NCBI RefSeq assembly: GCF_003228315.1
Contig: NZ_CP029693.1
Location: forward strand, 4,143,501 to 4,207,500
DNA length: 64,000 nt
DNA from: Pseudomonas putida
GTDB taxonomy: Bacteria > Pseudomonadota > Gammaproteobacteria > Pseudomonadales > Pseudomonadaceae
Reading direction: 5' to 3'
Positions within the stretch are counted from its first letter, which is position 1; each line of letters starts with the position of its first letter. The position numbers and the translations under genes are program-made. Below, piece by piece: positions 51,919 to 61,047 of this stretch. The notes below the pieces were generated by a model that was not told where the DNA came from, searched no databases, and saw only the letters and a program-made list of their open reading frames with translations.

Positions 51919-52046
51919 GGGAATACTCCAGGCGTAGCGCAGCTTAGGGAATGGGCGGACCGGGTGGGATCAGCGCAAAACGGGAAGCACGAGGCGTACG
52001 GGTGGAGTTGTGGCGAAGCGGCGGGTAAAGGACATCAGGGTCACCA

Positions 52047-52057
52047 TTGTTGTTGTT
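52047..52057 (-). promoter_or_regulatory. CA motif (Hfq-Crc target) in the citrate transporter leader
   Basis: AACAACAACAA on the minus strand fits the AANAANAA consensus used by Crc/Hfq catabolite repression. It lies about 130 nt upstream of the CitMHS start, farther than usual, so it would have to lie in the leader mRNA. Confidence 0.45.
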
Positions 52058-52231
52058 AAATGGACCTGGCGAGCAATCGAACGCTCGCATTGGCCAACCG
52101 GTCTATTGCCGGCAGTGGAGGCGATCCTAATCGGGGAAGCTTTCAGCCAGCTTTCGCCAATGAAAGGGTTGACCGGAAGTACGACCGGTCGTCGGACGGG
52201 GTAGGGGCAGGGAATGAGACCGAGTTGAATT

Positions 52232-52307
52232 CATCGCGAGCAGGCTCGCTCCTACAGGGGACCTGGGTGGTGCACAAATCACTGTAGGAGCGAGCCTGCT
52301 CGCGATG
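52232..52307. repeat. REP pair (opposite orientation type)
   Basis: Arms 52232-52257 and 52282-52307 are exact reverse complements with the GCAGGCTCGCTCC core. Confidence 0.92.
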
Positions 52308-52339
52308 GCGCCCGTAAGAACGCATCAGGAGGAAAAGGT

Positions 52340-52741
52340 ATGCCTGACATCCACACCGGCGGCTGCCATTGCGGACAGCTGCGCTACCAGTTCAGCGGCC
52401 CGCTGCAAGACATCGCCCACTGCCATTGCTCGATTTGCCGAAGGGTCAGTGGCGGCATCGTGACCACCTGGATCACCGTCCCCTCATCGGCCTTCCAATG
52501 GCTGGCGGGCACGCCATCGCGGTACGACTCTTCATCCACCTGCGTGCGATATTTCTGCGGCCATTGCGGGGCGCAGCTGGCACTGACGACCCACCTCAGC
52601 CCCGAGAGTATCGATGTGACCATCGCCACCCTCGACCATCCAGAGCAAGCGCCGGCCGAGCGCCACATCTGGACCGACAGCCGCCTGCCATGGCTGCATC
52701 TGGACGAGCATCTGCCCGAGGAACCGGAAGAAACCCTGTAG
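52340..52741 (+). CDS. GFA/CENP-V family zinc protein
   Basis: A 133-residue Mss4-like protein with zinc-binding Cys motifs in GGCHCGQL, HCHCSICRR and FCGHCGAQL. The GFA family includes glutathione-dependent formaldehyde-activating enzyme, but the real substrate of such single-domain members is unknown. ATG 52340 is preceded by AGGAGGAAAAG. Convergent with the next gene by 5 bp. Confidence 0.9.
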   Translation: MPDIHTGGCHCGQLRYQFSGPLQDIAHCHCSICRRVSGGIVTTWITVPSSAFQWLAGTPSRYDSSSTCVRYFCGHCGAQLALTTHLSPESIDVTIATLDHPEQAPAERHIWTDSRLPWLHLDEHLPEEPEETL

Positions 52742-52746
52742 CCTGA

Positions 52747-53073
52747 TCAAAAAATAGACAGGTCCAACGGTCGAATCGCGCCCATCCAGATCGCGTGATC
52801 GCGGTGGTCCAGCAGATCGTTGCCGGTATCGGGATGCAGGAACACCACCAGCCCCTTGCGGTTGAGCGCCAGCCACGGCAGCACTTCGCCGATCAGTTCC
52901 GGGCCGAAGGCCAGCTGGCAACTCCAGTCCGGATGCGGGCCCACAGGGCGCTCGTGCATGCGACCCATCTTCAGCGGGAATAACTGCGCCGCCTGCTCGC
53001 ACAGCGTGCGCGCCTGATCGATGGTGGCGGCATCGAAATAAACATGGGCGTGATAACCCTTGATCGTTTGCAT
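52747..53073 (-). CDS. DOPA 4,5-dioxygenase family protein
   Basis: A 108-residue protein of the DOPA-dioxygenase fold. HAHVYFDAATIDQAR (H-x-H), MHERPVGPHPDW and VFLHPDTGNDLLDH contain the iron-coordinating His residues. Substrate in bacteria is unknown. ATG 53073 chosen. Confidence 0.88.
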   Translation of the reverse strand: MQTIKGYHAHVYFDAATIDQARTLCEQAAQLFPLKMGRMHERPVGPHPDWSCQLAFGPELIGEVLPWLALNRKGLVVFLHPDTGNDLLDHRDHAIWMGAIRPLDLSIF

Positions 53074-53155
53074 CTGGAGCCCTCTGAATCGGTTCGAACC
53101 CTCGTTGTTACCTGCATGTCACACACCATATAGGCGACAAACAAGGAACTGCGCC

Positions 53156-53815
53156 ATGAAAAATGCCGAAACGCCGGTGGTGAAAGTAGTGCTCTATGGT
53201 GCCATGAGTAGCCTGGGAAGCGCCCTGATGGCTGAATTGCTGCGGCGCCAGCATGAAGTGATCGCCATTCTCGATGATTTGAACGCCCTCGCACCGCGGC
53301 CTGGCCTGCGCACCAAGACCGGCAATCTGTTCGAGGCTGAACGGGTCAAGCAAAGCGTCGCTGGCAGCTCGGCGGTCATCTGCCTGCTGGACTCGCCCGG
53401 GTTGCCGCTTAACAGCGAATACGTGGAAAAAACCATTGTGCCGGGGCCGGTCGAGCAAGTGCTGGCGTCGGATGCGTTGATCGACGGGATGCTGGCCGCC
53501 GGCATAGGCCGGTTGTTTCTGGTGGGCAATTTCGAGGTTCTGGATGATCCGGACACCTTTGATCCGCTGCAACGCCACGCCGCCGAGGAAATCCGCGAAG
53601 CGCTGCAAAGCAGTGCCTTGCAGTGGACACTGGTGAATGCGCCGCGAGGCGTGCCCGGCTTGACCATTGAACATTTCAGCCAGACCGGGGGCACCCTGGA
53701 GCCCGGTCTTGCCGAACCGCTGGAGCGGCTGATGCGCACGGCGGTGGGGATTGCCGATGAATTGCAGTTGAACCTGCACGTCGGTGAGCACGTGGACTTC
53801 GTCGCGATCTCTTGA
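53156..53815 (+). CDS. NAD(P)-binding Rossmann-fold protein
   Basis: A 219-residue protein of the short-chain-like NAD(P)H-binding (NmrA/atypical SDR) type. The start has a Rossmann-like KVVLYGAMSSLGSALMAELLRRQHEV pattern (GAMSSLG is a variant of the G-x-x-G-x-x-G site). ATG 53156 has AAGGAA 8-10 nt upstream; the open frame back to 53060 lacks a site. Substrate unknown. Confidence 0.82.
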   Translation: MKNAETPVVKVVLYGAMSSLGSALMAELLRRQHEVIAILDDLNALAPRPGLRTKTGNLFEAERVKQSVAGSSAVICLLDSPGLPLNSEYVEKTIVPGPVEQVLASDALIDGMLAAGIGRLFLVGNFEVLDDPDTFDPLQRHAAEEIREALQSSALQWTLVNAPRGVPGLTIEHFSQTGGTLEPGLAEPLERLMRTAVGIADELQLNLHVGEHVDFVAIS

Positions 53816-53818
53816 TGT

Positions 53819-54769
53819 TCAAACCGCAATCGAAGGAAACGACAAGCCATTGAGCGACTGCGCACTGCTGGCCTGTTCAGCCATCACCCAATCGACAAAC
53901 CGCTGGATCAACGCCCCGCGCCGTTTGCGCTGGGGCAGTACCACGTAGTATCCGAGCCGCGAAATCACGGTCTCGGCAATCGGCCGGCACAACAAGCCTT
54001 GCGCCAGCAAGTTATCCACAAGGTGCCGCCAGCCGATCGCCACGCCCTGGCCGCCAATCGCCGCCTGAATCAACAAGGTGTAGTTGTCGAAACGCAATTG
54101 ACCCGGGGCAGGGGGCGAGGTGATCCCCAGTTCGCGAAACACGCCGCTCCAGTCAAACCAGTTGCTGCTGTATTCACCGCGCAGGTGCAGCAGCGGGAAC
54201 TCCAGCAAGGCGTTGGCCGGCAAGGGCAGGGTGCGTTCATTCAATAGCTGCGGGCTGCACACCGGAAAGACTTCCTCGCTGAACAACCAGTGGCTTTCGC
54301 CCTGTTTGAAGCGACCATCGCCGAACAGCACGGCCACATCAATATCGGTGCGCAACATGTTGTGGCTGCGCTCGCTGGTCACCAGGCTGACATCCACTTG
54401 CGGATTGGCCGCGTGAAAACGGTGCAGACGCGGCATCAACCAGTAGGCGGCGAAGGCAAAATCGGTCGCCACCTGGAGGACTTCGTGTTGCTGCTGTGCG
54501 CTGATGGCGCTCAATCCTGCGTCGATATTCTGCAAACCGAGCTGAACCTGCTCGAAAAGGATCATTCCCGGCTCGGTCAGTTCGATGCCGCGATAAATGC
54601 GGTCGAACAACCGGGTCGCCAGTTGCTCCTCCAAGCGCTTGATCTGCTGGCTGATCGCCGGCTGCGTGGTACCCAGCTCTACCGCCGCCGCCGTGAAACT
54701 GCGATGCCGCGCTGCCGCTTCAAAGGCGCGGAGCAGATCGAGAGACAGGTCACCGAGGGCGTCATACAT
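53819..54769 (-). CDS. betR: LysR-type regulator of choline-sulfate use (BetR-like)
   Basis: A 316-residue LysR protein. N-terminal HTH (LRAFEAAARHRSFTAAAVELGTTQPAISQQIKRLEEQLATRLFDR) followed by a substrate-binding domain. It is divergent from betC by 114 bp, which fits a choline-O-sulfate activator as in other Pseudomonas. It ends 3 bp from the preceding convergent gene. Name from synteny. Confidence 0.88.
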   Translation of the reverse strand: MYDALGDLSLDLLRAFEAAARHRSFTAAAVELGTTQPAISQQIKRLEEQLATRLFDRIYRGIELTEPGMILFEQVQLGLQNIDAGLSAISAQQQHEVLQVATDFAFAAYWLMPRLHRFHAANPQVDVSLVTSERSHNMLRTDIDVAVLFGDGRFKQGESHWLFSEEVFPVCSPQLLNERTLPLPANALLEFPLLHLRGEYSSNWFDWSGVFRELGITSPPAPGQLRFDNYTLLIQAAIGGQGVAIGWRHLVDNLLAQGLLCRPIAETVISRLGYYVVLPQRKRRGALIQRFVDWVMAEQASSAQSLNGLSFPSIAV

Positions 54770-54804
54770 AAGCTGTGCTTATCCTAGTCATTGCCGCGCA
54801 TGGG

Positions 54805-54817
54805 CTTTACCGCAAAG
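54805..54817. promoter_or_regulatory. Dyad in the betR-betC intergenic region
   Basis: CTTTACCGCAAAG forms CTTT-N5-AAAG and could be the LysR-type operator. The dyad is short, so confidence is low. Confidence 0.3.
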
Positions 54818-54883
54818 AGCGGGGATTTCATTCTCGATCCCAGCACTCTCGCATAAACGTCCACTATGGAATGCCGCGATCAC

Positions 54884-56398
54884 ATGAAGCGCAAGAACAT
54901 TCTTTTCATCATGGCCGATCAAATGGCCGCGCCAATGTTGCCGTTCTACGGTCCTTCGCCCATCAAGCTGCCTAATTTGAGCCGCCTCGCCACCCAGGGC
55001 GTGGTGTTCGACTCCGCGTACTGCAACAGCCCGCTGTGCGCGCCGTCGCGTTTCACCCTGGTCAGCGGCCAGTTGCCGAGCAAGATCGGCGCCTTCGACA
55101 ACGCCGCGGATTTCCCCGCCGATGTACCGACCTATGCCCATTACCTGCGCCGCCTGGGTTACCGAACCGCGCTATCGGGCAAGATGCACTTCTGCGGCCC
55201 GGACCAGTTGCACGGCTACGAAGAGCGCCTGACCAGCGATATTTACCCGGCCGACTTCGGTTGGGCGGTGAACTGGGACGAACCGGACGTGCGTCCGACC
55301 TGGTACCACAACATGTCATCCGTACTACAGGCCGGTCCTTGTGTACGTACCAACCAGTTGGATTTCGACGAAGAGGTGGTGTTCAAGGCCCAGCAGTACC
55401 TCTTCGATCACGTTCGCGAGGACGGCGATCAACCGTTCTGCCTGACCGTTTCGATGACCCACCCACATGATCCGTACACCATTCCCAAGGCGTTCTGGAA
55501 TCTGTACGAGGATGCCGAAATTCCGTTGCCGGTGACCCCCGCTCAACAGGATCTGGACCCGCACTCCCAGCGTTTGCTCAAGGTCTATGACCTGTGGGAA
55601 AAACCGCTGCCTGTGGATAAGATTCGCGACGCTCGCCGCGCCTACTTCGGTGCGTGCAGCTATATCGACAGTAACGTCGGCAAACTCCTGCAAACTCTCG
55701 AGGAAACGGGGCTGATCGATGACACCATCATCGTCTTCTCTGGCGACCACGGCGACATGCTGGGTGAGCGCGGCCTCTGGTACAAAATGCACTGGTATGA
55801 AATGGCGGCACGGGTGCCCCTGTTGATAAGTGCACCGGGGCAATTCGGCGCCGGTCGAGTCAGCGCCTCGGTGTCCACCGCCGACCTGTTGCCGACCTTC
55901 GTCGAACTGGCGGGCGGCTCCCTGGAACCTGGCCTGCCGCTGGATGGCCGCTCACTGGTTCCGCACCTGCAAGGGCAGGGCGGGCATGACGAGGTATTCG
56001 GCGAGTACATGGCCGAAGGCACCATCAGCCCGTTAATGATGATTCGCCGTGGTGCCTACAAATTTATCTACAGCGAAGACGACCCTTGCCTACTCTTCGA
56101 TGTGCACAATGACCCGAAAGAGCTGGAAGAACTCAGCCAATCGCCGCAACATCGCCAGCTGTTCGACGAATTTCTCGCCGAAGCACGGGCCAAATGGGAC
56201 ATACCGTCGATTCACCAGCAGGTGCTCGCCAGTCAGCGACGCCGGCGTTTCGTCGCCGAGGCGCTGACCCTCGGCAAGCTGAAGAGTTGGGATCACCAGC
56301 CACTGGTGGACGCCAGTCAGCAGTACATGCGCAACCATATCGACCTTGATGATCTGGAGCGTAAAGCACGTTATCCACAACCCTGCCAAAACCAATAA
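54884..56398 (+). CDS. betC: Choline-sulfatase
   Basis: Hydrolyses choline-O-sulfate to choline and sulfate in the cytoplasm. It has 504 residues and is a type I sulfatase: active-site C52-A-P-S-R56 is converted to formylglycine, D12 and the DHGDM loop bind metal. C-terminal dimerisation segment (RRRFVAEALTLGKLKSWDHQP) is typical of BetC. ATG 54884 (MKRKN) chosen over ATG 54866 (MECRDH). Confidence 0.96.
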   Translation: MKRKNILFIMADQMAAPMLPFYGPSPIKLPNLSRLATQGVVFDSAYCNSPLCAPSRFTLVSGQLPSKIGAFDNAADFPADVPTYAHYLRRLGYRTALSGKMHFCGPDQLHGYEERLTSDIYPADFGWAVNWDEPDVRPTWYHNMSSVLQAGPCVRTNQLDFDEEVVFKAQQYLFDHVREDGDQPFCLTVSMTHPHDPYTIPKAFWNLYEDAEIPLPVTPAQQDLDPHSQRLLKVYDLWEKPLPVDKIRDARRAYFGACSYIDSNVGKLLQTLEETGLIDDTIIVFSGDHGDMLGERGLWYKMHWYEMAARVPLLISAPGQFGAGRVSASVSTADLLPTFVELAGGSLEPGLPLDGRSLVPHLQGQGGHDEVFGEYMAEGTISPLMMIRRGAYKFIYSEDDPCLLFDVHNDPKELEELSQSPQHRQLFDEFLAEARAKWDIPSIHQQVLASQRRRRFVAEALTLGKLKSWDHQPLVDASQQYMRNHIDLDDLERKARYPQPCQNQ

Positions 56399-56414
56399 TG
56401 TTAAGGGGAAGTCC

Positions 56415-57332
56415 ATGCAACGGTTATCCACAGTACTGACGGTCGGGCTCCTGGCCCTGAGCAGTGCATCGGCGTACGCCGATCAATGCGAGACGGTGAA
56501 AATGGCGGATCCTGGCTGGAGCGACATCGCTGCGACCAACGCCATCACCGGGTTTCTGCTGGACGGCATGGGCTACAAGGCCAAGGTCGATACCCTCGCG
56601 GTACCGATTACCTTTGGCGGGCTCAAGGATGGCCAGGTGGACGTGTTCCTGGGTAACTGGATGCCGGCGCAGCAAGGTTTCTACGACAAATTCGTGGCCA
56701 CCGGCGATGTCACGCAACTGGCCAAGAACCTCGACGGCACCGAGTTCACCCTCGCCGTACCGGACTATGTGTGGGACGCAGGTGTGCATAACTTTGCCGA
56801 CCTGAACAAGTACGCGGACAAGTTCGACCACAAGATCTATGGCATCGGCTCGGGTGCACCGGCGAACATTTCCCTGCAGGAAATCATCAAGAAAAACGAT
56901 TTCGACATGGGCCAATGGAAACTTGTCGAGTCCAGCGAACAGGCGATGCTGGCCGAAGTGTCCCGCGCGGTGAAGAAACAGAAGTTCGTGACCTTCCTTG
57001 GCTGGACGCCGCACCCGATGAACGTGCAGCTGAAAATGCACTACCTCAAGGGCGGCGAGAAATACTTCGGTGACACCGGTTCGGTTCATACCTTGACCCG
57101 CAAAGGTTATGCACAGGCCTGTCCGAACGTCGGCAAGCTGCTGACCAACTTGAGTTTCACTCAGGACATGGAGAACAGCATCATGGCCGAGGTGGTGAAC
57201 AAGAAAGTCAGCAATGCCGATGCGGCCAAGGCCTGGATCAAGGCCAACCCGGCGGTGCTGGACAAGTGGCTCGATGGCGTGAAGACCGTGGATGGCAAGG
57301 ATGCGTTGCCAGTTGTGAAAGCGAAGCTGTAA
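56415..57332 (+). CDS. Choline ABC substrate-binding protein (ChoX-like)
   Basis: Periplasmic receptor for choline, 305 residues. Signal peptide ends SAYA-DQC; aromatic residues for a quaternary-amine box lie in DPGWSD (W35), LGNWMP, VPDYVWD and LGWTPHPMN. ATG 56415 with AAGGGG upstream. No permease or ATPase gene follows; it must borrow partners encoded elsewhere. 16 bp after betC. Two DnaA boxes flank the start. Confidence 0.93.
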   Translation: MQRLSTVLTVGLLALSSASAYADQCETVKMADPGWSDIAATNAITGFLLDGMGYKAKVDTLAVPITFGGLKDGQVDVFLGNWMPAQQGFYDKFVATGDVTQLAKNLDGTEFTLAVPDYVWDAGVHNFADLNKYADKFDHKIYGIGSGAPANISLQEIIKKNDFDMGQWKLVESSEQAMLAEVSRAVKKQKFVTFLGWTPHPMNVQLKMHYLKGGEKYFGDTGSVHTLTRKGYAQACPNVGKLLTNLSFTQDMENSIMAEVVNKKVSNADAAKAWIKANPAVLDKWLDGVKTVDGKDALPVVKAKL

Positions 57333-57335
57333 ACC

Positions 57336-57425
57336 TGTGGGAGCGAGCCTGCTCGCGAAAGGCCCGTCAGATCCGAAATTTGTATCGACTGACACTCCGC
57401 ATTCGCGAGCAGGCTCGCTCCCACA
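57336..57425. repeat. REP pair
   Basis: Arms 57336-57359 and 57402-57425 are exact reverse complements (GGGAGCGAGCCTGCTCGCGAA core). It lies between the choX-like and SulP genes, on the same strand. Confidence 0.92.
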
Positions 57426-57472
57426 ATGTCTGGTGCTGATACCCTTATGCAAAACCCCAACCGAGAGGCTTC

Positions 57473-59041
57473 ATGGCCCTTCCCAGCCGCCATTCACTCT
57501 TCCCCTTTCTCAGCTGGTTGCCCCGCCAAACCCGCAGCAGTGTCGGCCGCGACCTGATCGTTGGCCTAAGCGGCGCGATTCTCGCGTTGCCGCAATCCAT
57601 TGCCTACGCGCTGATTGCCGGTCTCCCACCGGAATACGGCTTGTACGCGGCGATCATCCCGGTGTTGATTGCGTGTCTGTGGGGCTCGTCCTGGCATTTG
57701 ATTTGCGGTCCTACGGCGGCCATTTCCATTGTCCTCTACGCCAGCGTCAGTCCTCTGGCCGTGCCGGCGTCACAGGACTACGTCACCCTGATCCTGTTAC
57801 TGACGTTCCTGGCCGGGATTTTCCAGTGGTTGCTGGGCTTGTTGCGCTTTGGCGCACTGGTGAACTTCGTTTCTCACTCGGTGGTGCTTGGCTTCACCCT
57901 CGGCGCGGCGGTGGTCATTGCCATCGGCCAGTTACCCAACCTGCTGGGGCTGGACTTGCCCAGCCAGGCCACCGCGCTGGACAGCTTCATCACGCTGTTC
58001 AGGCACCTCTCACAAATCGACAAACCCTCGCTGGCGCTGGGATTGGCGACGGTGGTGACCGGTGTGGTTCTCAAATGGCTACTGCCGCGCTGGCCGACGC
58101 TGTTGATCACCCTCGTACTGGGTTCACTGCTGGTCTGGCTCTGGCCGTCGATGTTCGGGCATGTGGCGCTGGTCAGCGCTTTCACCGGCAAACTGCCGCC
58201 CTTCAGCCCGCTACCACTGGACCTCGACCTGATCCTGCGCCTGCTGCCCAGCGCGGTGGCCGTGGGCATGCTTGGCCTGGTCACCAGCCTGTCGATTGCC
58301 CGCTCGCTGTCGGCGCGCTCGCAGCAATTGCTCGACGCCAATCAAGAAGTCCGCGCCCAGGGTTTATCCAATATCGTCGGTGCGTTTTTCTCAGGTTCCT
58401 TGTCAGCCGGATCTTTCACCCGCTCGGGCCTGAGCTACGAAGCGGGGGCCTGCTCACCCCTGGCGGGGATCTTTTCGGCGATGTGGGTAGCGTTGTTCGC
58501 GGTCTTCGGCGCGCAACTGATCGAACACATTCCGATCCCGGCCATGGCCGGCAGCATTTTGCTGATCGCCTGGGGCCTGGTGGACCATCGTGGCATTCGC
58601 GCGTTGCTACGGGTCAGCCGCGCCGAGTTCGTGGTCATGGCCCTGACCTGTGTCGCCACGCTGTTGCTGGAACTGCAGACGGCAATCTATGCCGGGGTGC
58701 TGGCGTCGCTATTCTTTTACCTCAAGCGCACCTCGCAACCGCGGGTGCAGCATGTGCGCGACGGTGATGAGGACATTTTGCGGGTGGGCGGTTCGATCTT
58801 TTTCGGCGCCAGCCACTACCTGCAAGTGCGCCTGCAGCGGATGCACGGCGCGCGGGTGGTGATCGAAGCGCAACAGATCAACTTCATCGACTATTCCGGC
58901 GTGGAAATGCTGCATCAGGAGGCGCGACGGCTGTTGCGCCAGGACCGCAGCCTGACGTTGCGCAGGGCGCGGCCGCAGGTGGTGGAAGAGTTGAGGAAGC
59001 TTGAAGGGGCGGAGAAGTGCCCGATCCGGTTTGAAGACTGA
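57473..59041 (+). CDS. SulP family transporter, probable choline-O-sulfate or sulfate carrier
   Basis: A 522-residue SulP protein: about 11-12 TM helices (RDLIVGLSGAILALPQSIAYALIAGLPPEYGLYAAIIPV), then a C-terminal STAS domain (LQVRLQRMHGARVVIEAQQINFIDYSGVEMLHQEARRL). ATG 57473 read from the Met of MALPSRHSLF. Part of the choline-sulfate locus by synteny. It is the second SulP in the window; the first sits by carbonic anhydrase. Confidence 0.93.
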   Translation: MALPSRHSLFPFLSWLPRQTRSSVGRDLIVGLSGAILALPQSIAYALIAGLPPEYGLYAAIIPVLIACLWGSSWHLICGPTAAISIVLYASVSPLAVPASQDYVTLILLLTFLAGIFQWLLGLLRFGALVNFVSHSVVLGFTLGAAVVIAIGQLPNLLGLDLPSQATALDSFITLFRHLSQIDKPSLALGLATVVTGVVLKWLLPRWPTLLITLVLGSLLVWLWPSMFGHVALVSAFTGKLPPFSPLPLDLDLILRLLPSAVAVGMLGLVTSLSIARSLSARSQQLLDANQEVRAQGLSNIVGAFFSGSLSAGSFTRSGLSYEAGACSPLAGIFSAMWVALFAVFGAQLIEHIPIPAMAGSILLIAWGLVDHRGIRALLRVSRAEFVVMALTCVATLLLELQTAIYAGVLASLFFYLKRTSQPRVQHVRDGDEDILRVGGSIFFGASHYLQVRLQRMHGARVVIEAQQINFIDYSGVEMLHQEARRLLRQDRSLTLRRARPQVVEELRKLEGAEKCPIRFED

Positions 59042-59051
59042 ATACCATTTA

Positions 59052-59121
59052 CTGTAGGAGCAAGGCTTGCCCGCGATAGCGGTCTCAAGGGCGCCATCGC
59101 GGGCAAGCCTTGCTCCTACAG
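59052..59121. repeat. REP pair, CAAGGCTTGC subtype
   Basis: Arms 59052-59077 and 59096-59121 are exact reverse complements. Separates the convergent SulP gene and aroE. Confidence 0.92.
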
Positions 59122-59127
59122 GGGGCG

Positions 59128-59949
59128 TTACGCGGCCAGTTGTCGACGCAATTCGGCCAGCACCGGCGCCGTGTCCGGGCGCACGCCGCGCCACAGGAAG
59201 AAGGCTTCAGCCGCCTGTTCAGCCAGCATCCCCAAGCCATCCATCGACACCGCCGCGCCATGCTCGCTGGCCCAACGACAGAACGAGGTTGGCTCCTTGC
59301 CGTACATCATGTCGTAGCACACCGTTTTGCCCGGTTCGATCAGGCTGGCGGCAATCGGCGGCACATCCCCTGACAGGCTGGCGGACGTGGCATTGATGAT
59401 CAGGTCGACCGATTCCTCCAGCCAGTCGTAGCCACTGGCCGATACCGGCCCCAGGTCACAGAACAGTTCTGCCAGCAACTCGGCCTTGTCCACGGTGCGG
59501 TTGGCGATGATCACCGATGCCGGCTGTTCGGCCAGTAATGGCTCCAGCGCACCGCGCACCGCGCCGCCGGCACCGAGCAGCAGAATGCGTTTGCCCTTGA
59601 GGCTGAACCCGGTGTTGACCGTCAGGTCCCGCACCAGGCCGGCGCCGTCGGTGTTATCGCCCAGCAAGGTGCCATCGTCGAGCTTGCTCAAAGTGTTCAC
59701 CGCGCCAGCCCGCTGCGCCCGCGCGGTCAGGCTGTTGGCCAGGCGGAACGCTTCTTCCTTGAACGGCACCGTCACATTCGCGCCGCATCCCTCGAGGAAA
59801 AACGCCCGCGCAAAGTCGGAAAAGTCATCGAGCGGCGCCAGCGAAGCGCTGTAGTCCAGTTGCTGGGCGGTCTGCTCGGCGAACAGGCGATGAATCAGTG
59901 GCGACTTGCTGTGGCCAATCGGATTACCAAAAACAACATAGCGGTCCAT
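59128..59949 (-). CDS. aroE: Shikimate dehydrogenase
   Basis: Reduces 3-dehydroshikimate with NADPH in aromatic synthesis. It has 273 residues: GNPIGHSKSP substrate loop near residue 8, a catalytic Lys in VPFKEEA, NTDGAGL, and the GAGGAVRGAL NADP site. ATG 59949 (MDRYVVFG) chosen; TTG codons upstream look unlikely. 13 bp after hemF, probably co-transcribed. Confidence 0.96.
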   Translation of the reverse strand: MDRYVVFGNPIGHSKSPLIHRLFAEQTAQQLDYSASLAPLDDFSDFARAFFLEGCGANVTVPFKEEAFRLANSLTARAQRAGAVNTLSKLDDGTLLGDNTDGAGLVRDLTVNTGFSLKGKRILLLGAGGAVRGALEPLLAEQPASVIIANRTVDKAELLAELFCDLGPVSASGYDWLEESVDLIINATSASLSGDVPPIAASLIEPGKTVCYDMMYGKEPTSFCRWASEHGAAVSMDGLGMLAEQAAEAFFLWRGVRPDTAPVLAELRRQLAA

Positions 59950-59962
59950 CAACAATCCTCGT

Positions 59963-60877
59963 TCAGGCTTCGGCCAACCAGTCGCGGTCTTGCAGGAAGT
60001 ACTCGGTCAGGCGTGCTTCTTCGCTGCCGGGTTCGGCTTTCCAGTCATAGCCCCAGCGCACTTGCGGCGGCAGGGACATGAGGATCGACTCGGTACGACC
60101 GCCCGATTGCAGGCCGAACAGCGTGCCACGGTCGTACACCAGGTTGAACTCGACATAGCGGCCGCGGCGAAATTCCTGGAACTCGCGCTGCTGCGCCGTG
60201 AAGGCATCGTGCTTGCGGCGCTGCACGATCGGCAAATAAGCATCGATGTAGGCATCACCAATGGCGCGCATGAAGGCGAAACTGGTGTCGAAGTCCCACT
60301 CGTTCAGGTCATCGAAAAACAGGCCGCCGATGCCACGAGGTTCGTGGCGATGCTTGATGTGGAAATAGCTGTCGCACCAGGCCTTGTATCGCGGATAGAC
60401 ATCCGGGCCGAACGGCGCGCAGGCCTGTTCGGCGACGCGGTGCCAGTGCACGCAGTCTTCGATGTTGCCGTAGTAGGGGGTCAGGTCGAAGCCGCCGCCG
60501 AACCACCAGACCGGCTCTTCGCCTTCTTTTTCGGCAATGAAGAAACGCACGTTGGCGTGGGAGGTCGGGACGTGCGGGTTGTGCGGGTGAATCACCAGCG
60601 ACACGCCCAGGGCTTCGAAGCCACGCCCGGCCAGCTCCGGACGATGGGCGCTGGCGGACGGTGGCAGGCCGCTGCCGTACACATGGGAAAAGTTGACGCC
60701 GCCCTTTTCGATGACCGTACCGTCTGCGATCACCCGCGTGCGTCCGCCACCGCCGGCAGGCCGGGTCCAGGCGTCTTCGACGAAGCGGGTGCCGCCGTCT
60801 TCGGCTTCCAGCGCGGCGCAGATACGGTCTTGCAGGTCGAGCAGATAGGCTTTTACGGCCTCGGTGCGGGTAGTCAT
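59963..60877 (-). CDS. hemF: Oxygen-dependent coproporphyrinogen III oxidase
   Basis: Haem-pathway enzyme converting coproporphyrinogen III to protoporphyrinogen IX using O2, 304 residues. Signatures: WWFGGGFDLTPYY, HVPTSHANVRFF and PRGIGGLFFDDL. ATG 60877 (MTTRTEAVKAY). It is divergent from qor with a 170-bp gap and runs into aroE. Confidence 0.97.
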   Translation of the reverse strand: MTTRTEAVKAYLLDLQDRICAALEAEDGGTRFVEDAWTRPAGGGGRTRVIADGTVIEKGGVNFSHVYGSGLPPSASAHRPELAGRGFEALGVSLVIHPHNPHVPTSHANVRFFIAEKEGEEPVWWFGGGFDLTPYYGNIEDCVHWHRVAEQACAPFGPDVYPRYKAWCDSYFHIKHRHEPRGIGGLFFDDLNEWDFDTSFAFMRAIGDAYIDAYLPIVQRRKHDAFTAQQREFQEFRRGRYVEFNLVYDRGTLFGLQSGGRTESILMSLPPQVRWGYDWKAEPGSEEARLTEYFLQDRDWLAEA

Positions 60878-61047
60878 GGCATCACCTTGGATCGGGCAAA
60901 GCTACACGGCGTTCTAAAGGCCGGCGGCAAATTGCTGCACAGGATAACACCGCACATCACTGCGTCGCAGTTGACGAAGATCAACCTTAGGAGTTCGATA
61001 GGGCGCTTCGCATTTCCACAATCAGCATCGATCTCAGGAGAGAACAG

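Larger units (their letters stand above)
51919..52339. other. Citrate transporter leader and promoter region
   Basis: No gene is visible in this 421-bp gap. On the minus strand it holds an AACAACAACAA element (52057 down to 52047), the promoter that I could not place with confidence, and on the right a REP pair. Confidence 0.5.
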
